This document shows positions 52,701 through 60,566 of a stretch of 61,557 nt of DNA, piece after piece. Source of the stretch: CAWELS01 sp964468205. Lineage in GTDB: Bacteria; Acidobacteriota; Terriglobia; Bryobacterales; Bryobacteraceae. The stretch lies in contig CAYXVG010000044.1 of assembly GCA_964468205.1 (NCBI GenBank), positions 1-61,557 of the forward strand, given 5' to 3'. The notes beneath the pieces are model-generated. The model was not told where the DNA came from. It made no database searches and saw only the letters and a program-made list of their open reading frames with translations. A program made the position numbers and the translations under genes. Position 1 is the stretch's first letter, and every line of letters starts with the position of its first letter.

Positions 52701-53112
52701 CGAAGGTCTGGCGCTGCCCCGGGAATCGGTTGAGTTCGACCTTTCGTACTACAATACGGCCACCACCTGGATCGATGTCGCTCAATTACTGGAACTGCTA
52801 GAGCTAACCCGCGAGGACCTGGACCACAACGAAAAAGTGGTGGCTGCCGTACGCAGGCTTGCGGCCCGGATGCCCACCTACATCACGCTGAAAGACGTCA
52901 AAAAACGGTGGGGCAAGGGACAGGAGGACATATTCCCCGTCTGCCAGTTCGAAAAGCTGTGGGGCGACATGACGTCTTTGCCGGAGGTGAACTGCCAGTT
53001 TGTGGTGGTGCCGCGGCAGCGAGGGCAGCAACTCAAGGAAGTCTCACAACTCGACGGCTGGTTGCGCGATGGCTCGGCCGGTTACGTCGAACGGCTGTGC
53101 GATTGGGCCTAG
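49786..53112 (+). CDS. Fusion of L-fucokinase-like GHMP kinase and UDPGP-type sugar pyrophosphorylase
   Basis: A 1108-residue protein that probably phosphorylates a sugar at C1 and then makes its nucleotide diphosphate form. Residues 1-150 are a helical N-terminal region. Residues about 160-600 match the GHMP kinase part of L-fucokinases: DLSHSGWSDI (183-192), the phosphate loop VNDIPKGSRLAVSTNLLASLI (310-330, altered from PxGSGLGTSS), GGSGGGWQDSGGVWPG (366-381) and LGGMSGGGMGFLFDP (528-542). Residues about 730-1050 match UDPGP-family pyrophosphorylases (UGP/UAP type): VVSLAGGAGSRW (737-748), VVKALNPF (754-761), IITTSYLTH, LQCLHPVGHWYE, and MHNIDTLGVDLD (921-932). The order is kinase then transferase, the reverse of Bacteroides FKP. 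It is translationally close to the GalU-like gene. Confidence 0.82.
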   Translation: MSQLAKIITASDPALRNRSLSAFCSQASLETLISECDALEAFRGTSDNLYERVRALFFLYGIHRFHLPWKPGVKTRSLVPFTGYTHLLRRRFEEAIEVFLESQRKDGPGDAISSALAEAYHSLGFQTLSDQVRRSVRSVRGNQWMFRTGHPSDYPLRIRKELLEPDSKTGLFPIIREVTPVRMDLSHSGWSDIFFLGMDYPEGARVLNISVDLCVRGNGHTPKPPVEAYFRVIDRPVLRLASVDLGSVAEISSLGEVFDFAKDYLGLLKAAIIAAGIVPPGIEGAPQPLADLLAVMTGRSGLGIEVVSRVNDIPKGSRLAVSTNLLASLITACMRATGQTRGLTGQLDEDERRLVAARAILGEWLGGSGGGWQDSGGVWPGMKLIEGVEASENDPEFGVSRGCLLPRHRLLDQESVSAETRRQIEESLVLVHGGMAQDVGPILEMVTEKYLLRSEAEWRGRQEAIGIFDDIVSTLHEGNVAALGKLTHRNFHGPIQTIIPWASNFYTESLIRQVQEEFGSAFHGFWMLGGMSGGGMGFLFDPSAKRSAQQRLKQIMSEAKRRLEGAVPFAMEPVVYDFAINEQGTTATLLRAEEALMPPGYYPMTVPGMLRRETRMLRPSERAELERFGAACRTAPELSGMVQTMFDRLLPQSQKDGDGYRADLDRLLSEYGFDPVQHEQIRSDLRSGRIGLAQNRLPVSSRIEDVRPDDVLDTTGSGTGSWHATGLAALRAGAAAVVSLAGGAGSRWTRGAGVVKALNPFCKMAGKHRNFIEIHLAKSRRVARESEAAIPHIITTSYLTHTPIEEYLRAEDNYRYPGPLYLSPGKSVGLRLTPMARDLRFAWEEMPQQLLDEQAQKVQDSLRAALIEWARTAGEGSDYTDNIPLQCLHPVGHWYETPNLFLNGVLRRLLDEFPNLRYLMMHNIDTLGVDLDPGSLGLHIESGAALTTEVITRRIEDRGGGLARVDGKLRLIEGLALPRESVEFDLSYYNTATTWIDVAQLLELLELTREDLDHNEKVVAAVRRLAARMPTYITLKDVKKRWGKGQEDIFPVCQFEKLWGDMTSLPEVNCQFVVVPRQRGQQLKEVSQLDGWLRDGSAGYVERLCDWA

Positions 53113-53239
53113 CGTTGCCACGGGAACCGCGTCCCGGCGGAACTCGGGCAACTAGCGCGCCGGGCTTTACAAGTACTTTTCACGGGGGCGGACTCCTGAT
53201 AGTCTTGGAGTGAGGGACTCACCTGAATAGGAGGTGGAT

Positions 53240-54157
53240 ATGCGGCCAGGTTCCGTCCTCGTCGTGCTTGCATTGGTGGCCCCGGTCTTCTCCGGACTGG
53301 CTCAGCAGAAACCGCAGATGAGCGCCAGGGAGGTATTCTACGCCGCCCCGAAAGTCGAGGCGAAAAAGCGGCGTCCGGCGCCATCCGTGCCCGGGACCGA
53401 CACGGCTCCAAAACCGCCGTCCTCCGATTCCCCTGTCACGGTCGAAACTGCGGCGTCCCAAACGCCTCCCGCAGGCGGCCCCGTTCGTCACGATCCGCCG
53501 CCGGATAACACAGAGTTCGTGCCTGCGGTACACTCTGATCTGCCCCAGTTCGGATTGCGTTGCAGCGTACTCAAGCGCGTAGGACCCTCGGACCTCATTG
53601 AGGTGAGTCCGGACATGGTCTTTCGGTCAGGTGAGCGCATCCGGCTCCGCGTAGAAGCGAATGACGATGGCTACCTCTACGTGATCCTGCGCGGTTCGAG
53701 CGGCGTCTGGAAGCCGCTCTTCCCATCGCCCGAGGTCGATGGCGGCAATAATCGCATCGTTGGGGGCCGGCCATACGATATCCCGCCCGGCTATGTCTTC
53801 ACCTTCGATGAGCAGGCCGGCGAGGAGCGCCTCTTCGTCGTACTCTCACGCCAGCCGGTCGAGGATCTCGACGGACTCATCTACAAACTCGGCCAGGATC
53901 AACCCCCGACGCCCGCCGCCCCCAAAGCAAAGCCTTCCTCGGAGACCAAGCTATTGCTCGCACAGAACCTGATCAACATTGAAGACAGCTTCGTTGACCG
54001 GCTTCGCAACGCCTACGCGCGCGACCTCATCATCGAAAAGGTGGACGACTCGGCCACCGACGAAACCTACGGCGCCGAGAATGCTGTCTATGCCGTGACC
54101 GGGGAAGCGTCGGCTGACTCCCGCGTAGTAGTCGATCTCAAGCTGATACACCGATGA
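53240..54157 (+). CDS. Exported DUF4384-domain protein (first of pair)
   Basis: A 305-residue protein with a signal peptide (MRPGSVLVVLALVAPVFSGLAQ) and a Pro/Lys/Thr-rich linker (about 25-90). A beta-rich DUF4384 domain follows: RSGERIRLRVEANDDGYLYVILRGSSGVWKPLFPSPE and VFTFDEQAGEERLFVVLSRQPVEDL (about 125-220). The C-terminal region is rich in charged residues and Ala, without a recognised domain. DUF4384 occurs mostly next to or fused with caspase-like peptidases or kinases in bacterial surface and stress systems. ATG 53240 is preceded by AGGAGGTG. Its stop overlaps the start of the next gene (ATGA). I read it as the first gene of a three-gene exported cassette with the orthocaspase. Confidence 0.82.
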   Translation: MRPGSVLVVLALVAPVFSGLAQQKPQMSAREVFYAAPKVEAKKRRPAPSVPGTDTAPKPPSSDSPVTVETAASQTPPAGGPVRHDPPPDNTEFVPAVHSDLPQFGLRCSVLKRVGPSDLIEVSPDMVFRSGERIRLRVEANDDGYLYVILRGSSGVWKPLFPSPEVDGGNNRIVGGRPYDIPPGYVFTFDEQAGEERLFVVLSRQPVEDLDGLIYKLGQDQPPTPAAPKAKPSSETKLLLAQNLINIEDSFVDRLRNAYARDLIIEKVDDSATDETYGAENAVYAVTGEASADSRVVVDLKLIHR

Positions 54158-54837
54158 GCATACTGGCGAAATTCGTACTGCCGGCGGCATTAGCCGCGCT
54201 CCTTTCAGCACAGCCAACACCTCACCGGATGGAGATCACGCTCGAGCGGCAGGAAGCCGGCGAATGGAACATCGTGGAACCCGGGCTGGTCTTTCAACCC
54301 GGCGACCGGCTTCGCTTCCGGTTTCAGCCCAACTTCAGCGGCTTTCTCTACGTCATGAACCAAGGTACGAGCGGGAGCTACGAACTGCTTTTCCCGCGGG
54401 AGGAGACCGGTCAGAACAACAGAGTCGAGCATGGCCGGGAGTACCAGATCCCGGCTACCGGCGCCTGGTTTCGCGTGGACGGCCCGCCGGGCCACGACAT
54501 CGTCTACTGGCTCGTCACGCCGGTGCAACTCGCCGGCGAAGACACCGCGCCGCTCTACAAGCCGCTTCCGCCGCCCCCCGCCGGCCCGGCGCCACCCGGC
54601 AATCTGCTTCCGCGTTGTGACGACTCGATCTTCCGCGCCCGCGGCGTCTGCGTCGATTCGAGGGCCGGCCCCAGACCGGTCGACGACAATTCGCCGCTGC
54701 CCGAGAACTTGGCCGGCGCACCCCGCCTGCACAGCCGCGAGTTGGTCATCATGAAGAAGGGCGAGAAATCCCAGGTTTCAGCGCCCGCCGAAGCTCAGGC
54801 CCCCGTCCTTTACCAATTCCGGATTGCCCACGAGTAG
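54154..54837 (+). CDS. Exported DUF4384-domain protein (second of pair)
   Basis: A 227-residue protein with a signal peptide (MSILAKFVLPAALAALLSAQ) and a smaller DUF4384-like domain: GLVFQPGDRLRFRFQPNFSGFLYVMNQGTSGSYELLFPREE and IPATGAWFRVDGPPGHDIVYWLV (about 40-130). A Pro-rich tract (PLPPPPAGPAPPGN) and a tail with two Cys (C155, C167) close the protein. It starts inside the stop codon of the first DUF4384 gene (ATGA, positions 54154-54157), and the caspase gene starts 4 nt after its stop, so the three are probably translated together. It looks like a diverged duplicate of the upstream gene, but the tail differs. Confidence 0.8.
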   Translation: MSILAKFVLPAALAALLSAQPTPHRMEITLERQEAGEWNIVEPGLVFQPGDRLRFRFQPNFSGFLYVMNQGTSGSYELLFPREETGQNNRVEHGREYQIPATGAWFRVDGPPGHDIVYWLVTPVQLAGEDTAPLYKPLPPPPAGPAPPGNLLPRCDDSIFRARGVCVDSRAGPRPVDDNSPLPENLAGAPRLHSRELVIMKKGEKSQVSAPAEAQAPVLYQFRIAHE

Positions 54838-54841
54838 CTCT

Positions 54842-56932
54842 ATGAGACGCAGCCTGTTCATTCTGTTCGTTCTGAGCTTTCTCGCCGCGGCTCTTGCGTC
54901 CGGCCTACTCCCGCAGGAACCCGGCCGATCCCAGGAGCGTGACCTGCGCCTGGAAAAGGACACGCCGGAGGCGCCGGCCGCAGAGCCGGGAAAGGTCGTC
55001 ATCCCACGCAGCTACGCTCTCGTTGTCGGCATCGGGGCGTACGAAAACCTGCCGGAAAACCAGCAACTCAGGTACACCGAGCGTGACGCCCAGGCGATGT
55101 ACTCGATTCTCATCAGTCCTGAAGGAGGCAATTTCCGCGCCGAAAACGTTCGCCGGCTAATCGGCGAAAACGCCACCCTTAAGAACCTCAAACATCACCT
55201 CGAGGAGTGGCTGCCCTCGGTAGCGAAGCCCGAAGACCGCGTTCTGGTCTACTTCGCCGGTCACGGCTTCGTCGTTGACGGCACGCCATACTTGGCGCCA
55301 CATGATTTCGACGTCTCTGACATCGAAAACACCGCCTATCCAATGTCCGCCCTGGGCCACACCTTCGGCAGCAAGATCAACGCCCGGTGGAAAGTCTTGC
55401 TCACTGACTCCTGCCATAGTGGCGCCATCACCCCCGAGACGGATATTCAGACCATCAACCGCTCGCTGCTCGATCTGAACACTTCCGTTTTCTCCCTCAC
55501 GGCTAGCCGCGACCGCGAACGGTCCTACGAAAGTGAGGATTGGGGCGGCGGGCATGGCATCTTCACCTACTATGTGGTCCGCGGCATGGAGGGCCACGCC
55601 GACGAAAACCAAGATGGCATCGTTACGGCTGACGAACTCGCCGAGTACGTCCGCGTCAACGTCCGCGAAGCCACCTCCGGCACACAGAATCCAACCTCGG
55701 ACCGCGGCAGCTTCGACACCAATATGCTGCTCGCTTACGTTCCCTCGAAGGTTCGGGCGGATCCTCCATCCGCGCCGAAATTCGGAGTCTTGGTCTTCGA
55801 AACCAATATGGACGGCGTCGAGGTCTTCGTCGACGGGGAGTCGGTCGGCGTTGTCGACCAGGGCAAGCCCCTCCGCCTGCCCGGTCTGGTTCCGGGAGCC
55901 CACACCATCAAGGGCGTCAAGCGGGGCTATGAACCCGACGGCCCGCGGGAAGAGATGGTGTACCCGGGGCAGGAAAAAACCGTCAGCCTCAAAATCATGA
56001 TCCTGCGACGCCGGAACCGCAACGCCGTTGAGGCCTTTGAAAAGGGTTTGGAGGCCTATGAGCGCGGCTTCGCCAAGAACTATCTCCGCGCGGCGGAGCA
56101 TTTCAAGGAAGCGCTTGCCATCGACCCGCATTACAGTCAGGCGGCGCTCTATCTCGGCCGCGCCTATCACGCTCTCTACGACGACACAAAGGCGCGGCCG
56201 GCCTTCGAGCGCGCCATCGAGATCGATCCGGACTACATGGAAGCCCGCGCCAGCTTCGCCGGCATGCTGCTCGACATCGGGGATGTCGACGAGTCCATCC
56301 GCCAGCTCGAACGCGTGGTACAGCGCGAATCAAAAAACGAAATGGCGATCTATCTCCAAGCGCAGGCGTACCGCATGAAGGGTATGTATAAGGAGTCGAT
56401 CGCTTCAGCTCGTCGCGCCATCTCCTTGAATCCCGTCAATCCGGAATCCCACTTCTGGCTCGCGGAGAGCCTGCGCCTGAGCGAATCCTATGCGGAGTCC
56501 ATCGAGGCTTACGAGGAGTACCTGCGGCTCAGCGATTTCAATAGCAAATTGGCAGGCAAGCTCAACTATTACGTCGTTGGGTTTCTCATCGGGCACGGCA
56601 AGAAAAAGCGGGCCGCACAGCAGGACATCTGGCAGGACCTCCGCAGCCTTGCTTACTTCGGCCTCTGCGACTCCCACCGCAAACTTGCCAACTACGACGC
56701 CGCAATCGAGTTCTGCCGCGATTCGCTCACCTACGATCCCGAAGATCCGTATGTACACTACGCCCTCGGCCTCTCCTACGCCCGGCAGGCCCAGGAGACC
56801 GGCTCGATGGAATTGCTCGCCGCAGCCTCAAACCATTTCCGCACCATGCTTGATATCAACGCCGACATGGCCGAAGCCGACTACGCAAGGAAGAATCTGG
56901 CCAGCATTGATGCTTTGCTGCGGCAGCAGTAA
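54842..56932 (+). CDS. Exported orthocaspase with PEGA domain and TPR repeats
   Basis: A 696-residue protein. The N-terminal signal peptide (about 1-20, SLFILFVLSFLAAALASG) is followed by a C14 caspase-like domain (about 57-300) with SYALVVGIGAYENLP and the dyad H141 in VYFAGHGFVVDG and C191 in LLTDSCHSGAI. An EF-hand-like loop (D254-E265, DENQDGIVTADE) follows. A PEGA domain (about 312-390, with DGVEVFVDGESVGVVDQGK) and TPR repeats (about 395-690, e.g. AEHFKEALAIDPHYSQAALYLGRAYHAL) close the protein. The intact dyad suggests an active Arg/Lys-specific peptidase. It follows the DUF4384 pair by 4 nt. It may process or sense envelope proteins; a defence role is possible but not shown. Confidence 0.9.
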   Translation: MRRSLFILFVLSFLAAALASGLLPQEPGRSQERDLRLEKDTPEAPAAEPGKVVIPRSYALVVGIGAYENLPENQQLRYTERDAQAMYSILISPEGGNFRAENVRRLIGENATLKNLKHHLEEWLPSVAKPEDRVLVYFAGHGFVVDGTPYLAPHDFDVSDIENTAYPMSALGHTFGSKINARWKVLLTDSCHSGAITPETDIQTINRSLLDLNTSVFSLTASRDRERSYESEDWGGGHGIFTYYVVRGMEGHADENQDGIVTADELAEYVRVNVREATSGTQNPTSDRGSFDTNMLLAYVPSKVRADPPSAPKFGVLVFETNMDGVEVFVDGESVGVVDQGKPLRLPGLVPGAHTIKGVKRGYEPDGPREEMVYPGQEKTVSLKIMILRRRNRNAVEAFEKGLEAYERGFAKNYLRAAEHFKEALAIDPHYSQAALYLGRAYHALYDDTKARPAFERAIEIDPDYMEARASFAGMLLDIGDVDESIRQLERVVQRESKNEMAIYLQAQAYRMKGMYKESIASARRAISLNPVNPESHFWLAESLRLSESYAESIEAYEEYLRLSDFNSKLAGKLNYYVVGFLIGHGKKKRAAQQDIWQDLRSLAYFGLCDSHRKLANYDAAIEFCRDSLTYDPEDPYVHYALGLSYARQAQETGSMELLAAASNHFRTMLDINADMAEADYARKNLASIDALLRQQ

Positions 56933-57024
56933 GCGCGATCGGCTCCGTCCCGCCCAAAAGGGACACATTCAACACCGATTCATGAGACTAGCGTTCTCCT
57001 CTGTGGTGAAAGAGGGGAAACCGG

Positions 57025-57390
57025 ATGAGGTTCGCTCTTCTTTCGCTATTATTGCTGGGCGTCAACTTGGCCAGTGCCTCCGTGCTTGCAAAAGACACCG
57101 TCTTGTCGGTCCGGTTGGATCATTGGGTTGTCCGTCACGCGGCGAAACCCGGCGAAGCTCGTCAAAGGCGCTTCAGCACTGCTGCATGTCCCTCTCGCTT
57201 GAACACAACAGTCTACGCCTCCTGCCGCGAACCGCGACTCCCGCAAATCATTCCGCCGTCTGCCGGCGCCGCATGCCGGAACCCTTCGCTTTCCGATTTT
57301 GCCGACAAAGTCACCCGGCGGTGCTCCAGCGCTCCATCACAGGCAGGACCGCTATACTGGTCGCAGTTCCACCATGAATTTTCTCCGTAG
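57025..57390 (+). CDS. Hypothetical exported protein, 121 aa, possibly degenerate
   Basis: The first 23 residues form a convincing signal peptide (MRFALLSLLLLGVNLASASVLA), and an AGAGGGGAAA tract lies just upstream. The remainder is rich in Arg, Ser, Cys and Pro with no family match and looks less protein-like toward the end. It overlaps the start of the small gene at 57374. Either a short secreted protein or the remains of a longer one is possible. No other feature was seen between the caspase gene and this start. Confidence 0.35.
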   Translation: MRFALLSLLLLGVNLASASVLAKDTVLSVRLDHWVVRHAAKPGEARQRRFSTAACPSRLNTTVYASCREPRLPQIIPPSAGAACRNPSLSDFADKVTRRCSSAPSQAGPLYWSQFHHEFSP

Positions 57391-57595
57391 AATGCTTCTT
57401 CGGGCGGCGCGGGAACTGGGGCAAAACCCTGAAGTCCGTGCCAAGGCTTCCGACATGTACGAGCATGAGGTCAAGCCCCAGGCAAAACGGGCATGGAATG
57501 AGGCCCAGCCAAAGATCAAGGAAGCCAAAACCGGCTTTCTTCGCTGGACGCTGAAGGTGCGTGACGAATACCGCAAGGGCCGCCAGGAAGAGTAA
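57374..57595 (+). CDS. Small hypothetical protein, 73 aa, helical and basic
   Basis: Begins MNFLRRMLLRAARELGQ and continues as an amphipathic, Lys/Glu-rich helix (KAKDMYEHEV-like and WNEAQPKIKEAKT segments) ending KVRDEYRKGRQEE. No membrane segment or motif is visible and I recognise no family. A TATACT -10-like element lies at 57353-57358, only 16 nt before the ATG, so the leader would be very short. The composition is typical of real small proteins rather than of chance frames, but the function is unknown. Confidence 0.5.
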   Translation: MNFLRRMLLRAARELGQNPEVRAKASDMYEHEVKPQAKRAWNEAQPKIKEAKTGFLRWTLKVRDEYRKGRQEE

Positions 57596-57699
57596 TACCA
57601 CAAAAGGCCCGAATCGCTGCCGCGCAACCTGCCCTATGACGCATGTCGTTCACCTGTGGTGCGGGGTTGCCGTAGACTGCGGTCGAACGGAAGTCGTTG

Positions 57700-58112
57700 A
57701 TGGCGACAGACCCCCGGCGGGATTTCCTGAACCGCACTACACAGATCCGAATAGCGGCGGTTTCACTCAAGGCCGCGGAGCGCCCTGAAGGGCGGAGCTT
57801 GCCGCCGGAGAGTTGCCCGCTATCGGGCTCGGAGGCGTCGCCGCTTCCCGGCTCATCCTGCCTAGCAATCCATTCTTCCGGCTCGCTCACAAAACCGATG
57901 ATAACGGGCAACGGATGTGCGAGTTCTACATTGAAGAGCGGGTCATGGCGGTAATGAACGAAGCGGCCAACGAAGGTGTCACCGCCGTTTGGGCGCCAAC
58001 CTACGACCGTTGGATCCGGCTGTGGAACACGTATCGGGAACGCGGGGCAAAGCTAAAGATTTGGATCTGCCAGCCCGGCCCGGTCCGCGAAAAAAACGAA
58101 GGACGCCATTGA
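57700..58112 (+). pseudogene. Frameshifted, truncated TIM-barrel protein remnant
   Basis: The start reads MATDPRRDFLNRTTQIRI in one frame (ATG 57700, GGAAG upstream), like the Tat-type leaders of this phylum. By about 57800 the homologous text moves to another frame: GLGGVAASRLILPSNPFFRL, then MCEFYIEERVMAVMNEAANEGVTAVWAPTY and LKIWICQPGP. This resembles exported sugar-isomerase-like or aldo/keto-type barrel proteins from Acidobacteriota, by memory only. It stops at 58112 after only a few of the expected barrel strands. A frameshift plus a missing C-terminal two thirds make a pseudogene. It abuts the M20 remnant directly, which suggests a deletion joined the two. Confidence 0.55.
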
Positions 58113-59060
58113 TCACTATCCATGCCACGCTTGCGCTGGCGGTGAGGTTGAACGCCGCCCCGACAATCGAGGAATCACGCAAGGAAGTGATCGACATGGT
58201 AGATGCGTGGCGGAAACTCACATGAGAGATTGTGGATTCGCTCTTCAGTTTCGCCGAACCAGGCGACGAGGAGAAAGACGCGTCTGAATATCTGATCACC
58301 CTCCGCGCAACGAACGAATTCCGCGTGACCCGCGGTGTCACCGGAATGCCGGCCGCCTTCGTCGCGCAGTCGCGGGCCGAAAAGCCGGTCATCGGCTTCA
58401 TTGCAGAAATCGGCGCTCTAGGCGGATCATCCCAAAAACCGGGAGTCGCTTGGCGGGAGCCGCTAATCGAAGGCGGGCCCGGGCATGGCGAGGGGTACAA
58501 CGCCGTACAGGCCGTGAATGTGACGGTTGTCCTGGTCGTCAAGGAAACTATGGAGAGTTACAAAATCTCCGGATCCATCTGTGTTTATCCCGGCATCGCC
58601 AAGGAACTGCGGGCCAGCCGGACCTACATGGTCAACGCGTCGGCGCAGATGACAAATACGACGATGCAGAGCGCGTCCTCGCCGCCTCTTGGCCCGCCCA
58701 CTCTGGTAAGCGCCTCCGCGGAGGCTTCCAGGGGACATCCGCGAAGTCGGCGTGCCGGAGTGGTCAGAGGACGATCTGGCTCTGGCGCGGGCGGCGCAGG
58801 AGTTGATGAAAGGCGAGCCGTAGGGGTTGAACACAGAAGTCTCGGAGATCCGGCAAGCTGCGGGGGCTATTTCGAAAACCAGCCGAAAGATATCCAGTGG
58901 AAGTCTCTGATTCCAGCCGGAGCCAAACCGGCAATCGAGTTCAATAAGGAGAAGATGGACCGCTTCCGGCCGGCGCTCGAAAAACTGCGATACGATCCTT
59001 CGAGATACCGGAGTTGCCTGGAGCAACTACTAGTGGACTACCCCCGTTTAACGAAGTGGC
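58109..59060 (+). pseudogene. Eroded AbgB-like M20 amidohydrolase
   Basis: The text follows AbgB-type M20 amidohydrolases. It begins with a degenerate leader (from TTG 58109) and PTIEESRKEVIDMVDAWRKLT, then an in-frame TGA (58223-58225) in place of a sense codon, then EIVDSLFSFAEP. The FRVTRGVTGMPAAFVAQS, EKPVIGFIAEIGALGGSSQKPG and GPGHGEGYNAVQAVNVT blocks follow, the last carrying the metal-His region, and then VYPGIAKELRASRTYMVNA. After about 58650 a large internal part (the dimerisation domain) is missing. The C-terminal pieces appear in shifted frames: IREVGVPEWSEDDLALARAA and then IPAGAKPAIEFNKEKMDRFRP and YDPSRYRSCLEQLLVDYP. At least one stop, one deletion and frameshifts mean no active product. 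Confidence 0.8.
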
Positions 59061-59127
59061 TTCGTTGTATAGTCAACTTGTCGGGATGTCCCGCGACGGA
59101 GTCCCGGGAAGCGGCAGAGGTGAAGCG

Positions 59128-60525
59128 ATGAAACCAAACAAGCTCACGCGGCGCGAAACTCTGAAGTCAGCCGCCGCGTTCATGATCCTACCGGCGGGGC
59201 TGGCGCGTGGTTACGCCGCCAACGAGAAGATCGACGTTGGTGTTGTCGGCTTGGCCGGAATGGGAGTCAAGGATGCCCGCGGCGTGCGCGACGCCGGCGC
59301 CAACATTGTCGCCTTGTGTGACGTGGACGACACGTTTCTCGACATGCGGTCCGAGGAATTCCCCAAAGCGAAGAAGTATCGCGACTTCCGCAAAATGATC
59401 GACTCCGGCAACCTCGACGCCGTGATCGTCGCCACGCCCGACCACACGCACGCCTACATAAGCGTCTATGCCATGAAGCAGGGTCTCCACGTCTACTGCG
59501 AAAAGCCGCTTACGCAAACCGTTCGCGAAGCCAGGCTGATGACGCAAATGGCGGAGAAGACCGGCCTCACCACCCAGATGGGTACCCAGAGCAGCGCCTC
59601 CGAGAGCGTCATGAAGACAGTGGACCTCATCCGGTCCGGAGCGCTGGGCGAGATCACGGAAATCCATGTCTCCACGGACCGGCCGATCTGGCCGCAGGGC
59701 TATGACCGCCTCCCGGGAAAGGATCCCGTGCCCAAGACTCTCGATTGGGATCTATTCCTCGGGCCGGCGCCCCTCCGTCCGTATAGGGGAATGTACCCGA
59801 AAGGCCACATGGTCTATGGCCCGGAAAAGAAGAAACAATCCGAATTTGAAATCGCCGGGCTGGAGCCGGTCCCGCCGCTCGGCGTTGTCTACCATCCCTT
59901 CGTCTGGCGCGGATTCCTCGATTTCGGCAGCGGCGCGCTGGGCGACATCGCGCCGCATGCCATGAACGTCATCTTCTGGGCGCTTGATCTCAATGCGCCT
60001 TCGGCCGTCGAGGTATTGGAAACCTCCGGCATGACGCGCGACATGTACCCGGACTGGAGCGTCCTCCGCTTCGACTGGCCGCGGCGAGGCGTCCATCCTC
60101 CGTTATCAATCCACTGGTATGACGGCGGCAAACTTCCCCCCGAGGAGATCAGCGGCGGTAAACGCGGGATGGTCTGGATCGGGACAAAAGGCAGCTTGCC
60201 CGCGGGCCGCGGTCCATTCGCCGGCACGAAGACCGAACCGTATCCAGATCCCGAACCAACCAACTGGAAGCGCAAGGACGTCTACACCGACTGGGTGGCC
60301 GCAATTAGGGAAGGGCGTCCCGCACCTTGCCATTTCGGTTACGCCGGACCGTTCACCGAGGCCTACCAATTGGGCAACGTCGCCTTGCGCGTCGGCCACC
60401 GCATCGAGTGGGATGCCCTCGCCTTTCACGTCACGAACTGTCAGGAAGCCAACCAGTATCTTCACCGCGAAGACCGTCAGGGTTGGGAGCTGAAAGCCAT
60501 CGCCGGAGACGCCTGGAATACATAA
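59128..60525 (+). CDS. Tat-exported Gfo/Idh/MocA-family oxidoreductase
   Basis: A 465-residue NAD(P)-binding oxidoreductase. The leader (MKPNKLTRRETLKSAAAFMI then LPAGLARGYA) has the twin Arg of Tat signals. The Rossmann fold follows (IDVGVVGLAGMGVKDARGV), the family signature HVYCEKPLTQTVREARLM, and a long C-terminal domain with VVYHPFVWRGFLDFGSGALGDIAPHAMN typical of the exported Acidobacteriota/Planctomycetota group. These proteins are thought to act on sugars outside the cytoplasm, with a tightly bound NAD cofactor; substrates are largely unknown. ATG 59128 is chosen for its AGAGGTGAAG ribosome site and the Tat leader. It follows the pseudogene region and converges with the PaaK-like gene, 41 nt apart. 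Confidence 0.92.
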   Translation: MKPNKLTRRETLKSAAAFMILPAGLARGYAANEKIDVGVVGLAGMGVKDARGVRDAGANIVALCDVDDTFLDMRSEEFPKAKKYRDFRKMIDSGNLDAVIVATPDHTHAYISVYAMKQGLHVYCEKPLTQTVREARLMTQMAEKTGLTTQMGTQSSASESVMKTVDLIRSGALGEITEIHVSTDRPIWPQGYDRLPGKDPVPKTLDWDLFLGPAPLRPYRGMYPKGHMVYGPEKKKQSEFEIAGLEPVPPLGVVYHPFVWRGFLDFGSGALGDIAPHAMNVIFWALDLNAPSAVEVLETSGMTRDMYPDWSVLRFDWPRRGVHPPLSIHWYDGGKLPPEEISGGKRGMVWIGTKGSLPAGRGPFAGTKTEPYPDPEPTNWKRKDVYTDWVAAIREGRPAPCHFGYAGPFTEAYQLGNVALRVGHRIEWDALAFHVTNCQEANQYLHREDRQGWELKAIAGDAWNT

Positions 60526-60566
60526 CTGCAACCTCGCGGACGACGGAAACACCCGCTGGTCCGCCG

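Noticed and set aside
55157..56170. Minus-strand frame of 337 codons opposite the caspase gene
   Set aside because: It is the shadow of the caspase and PEGA coding sequence; no independent support.
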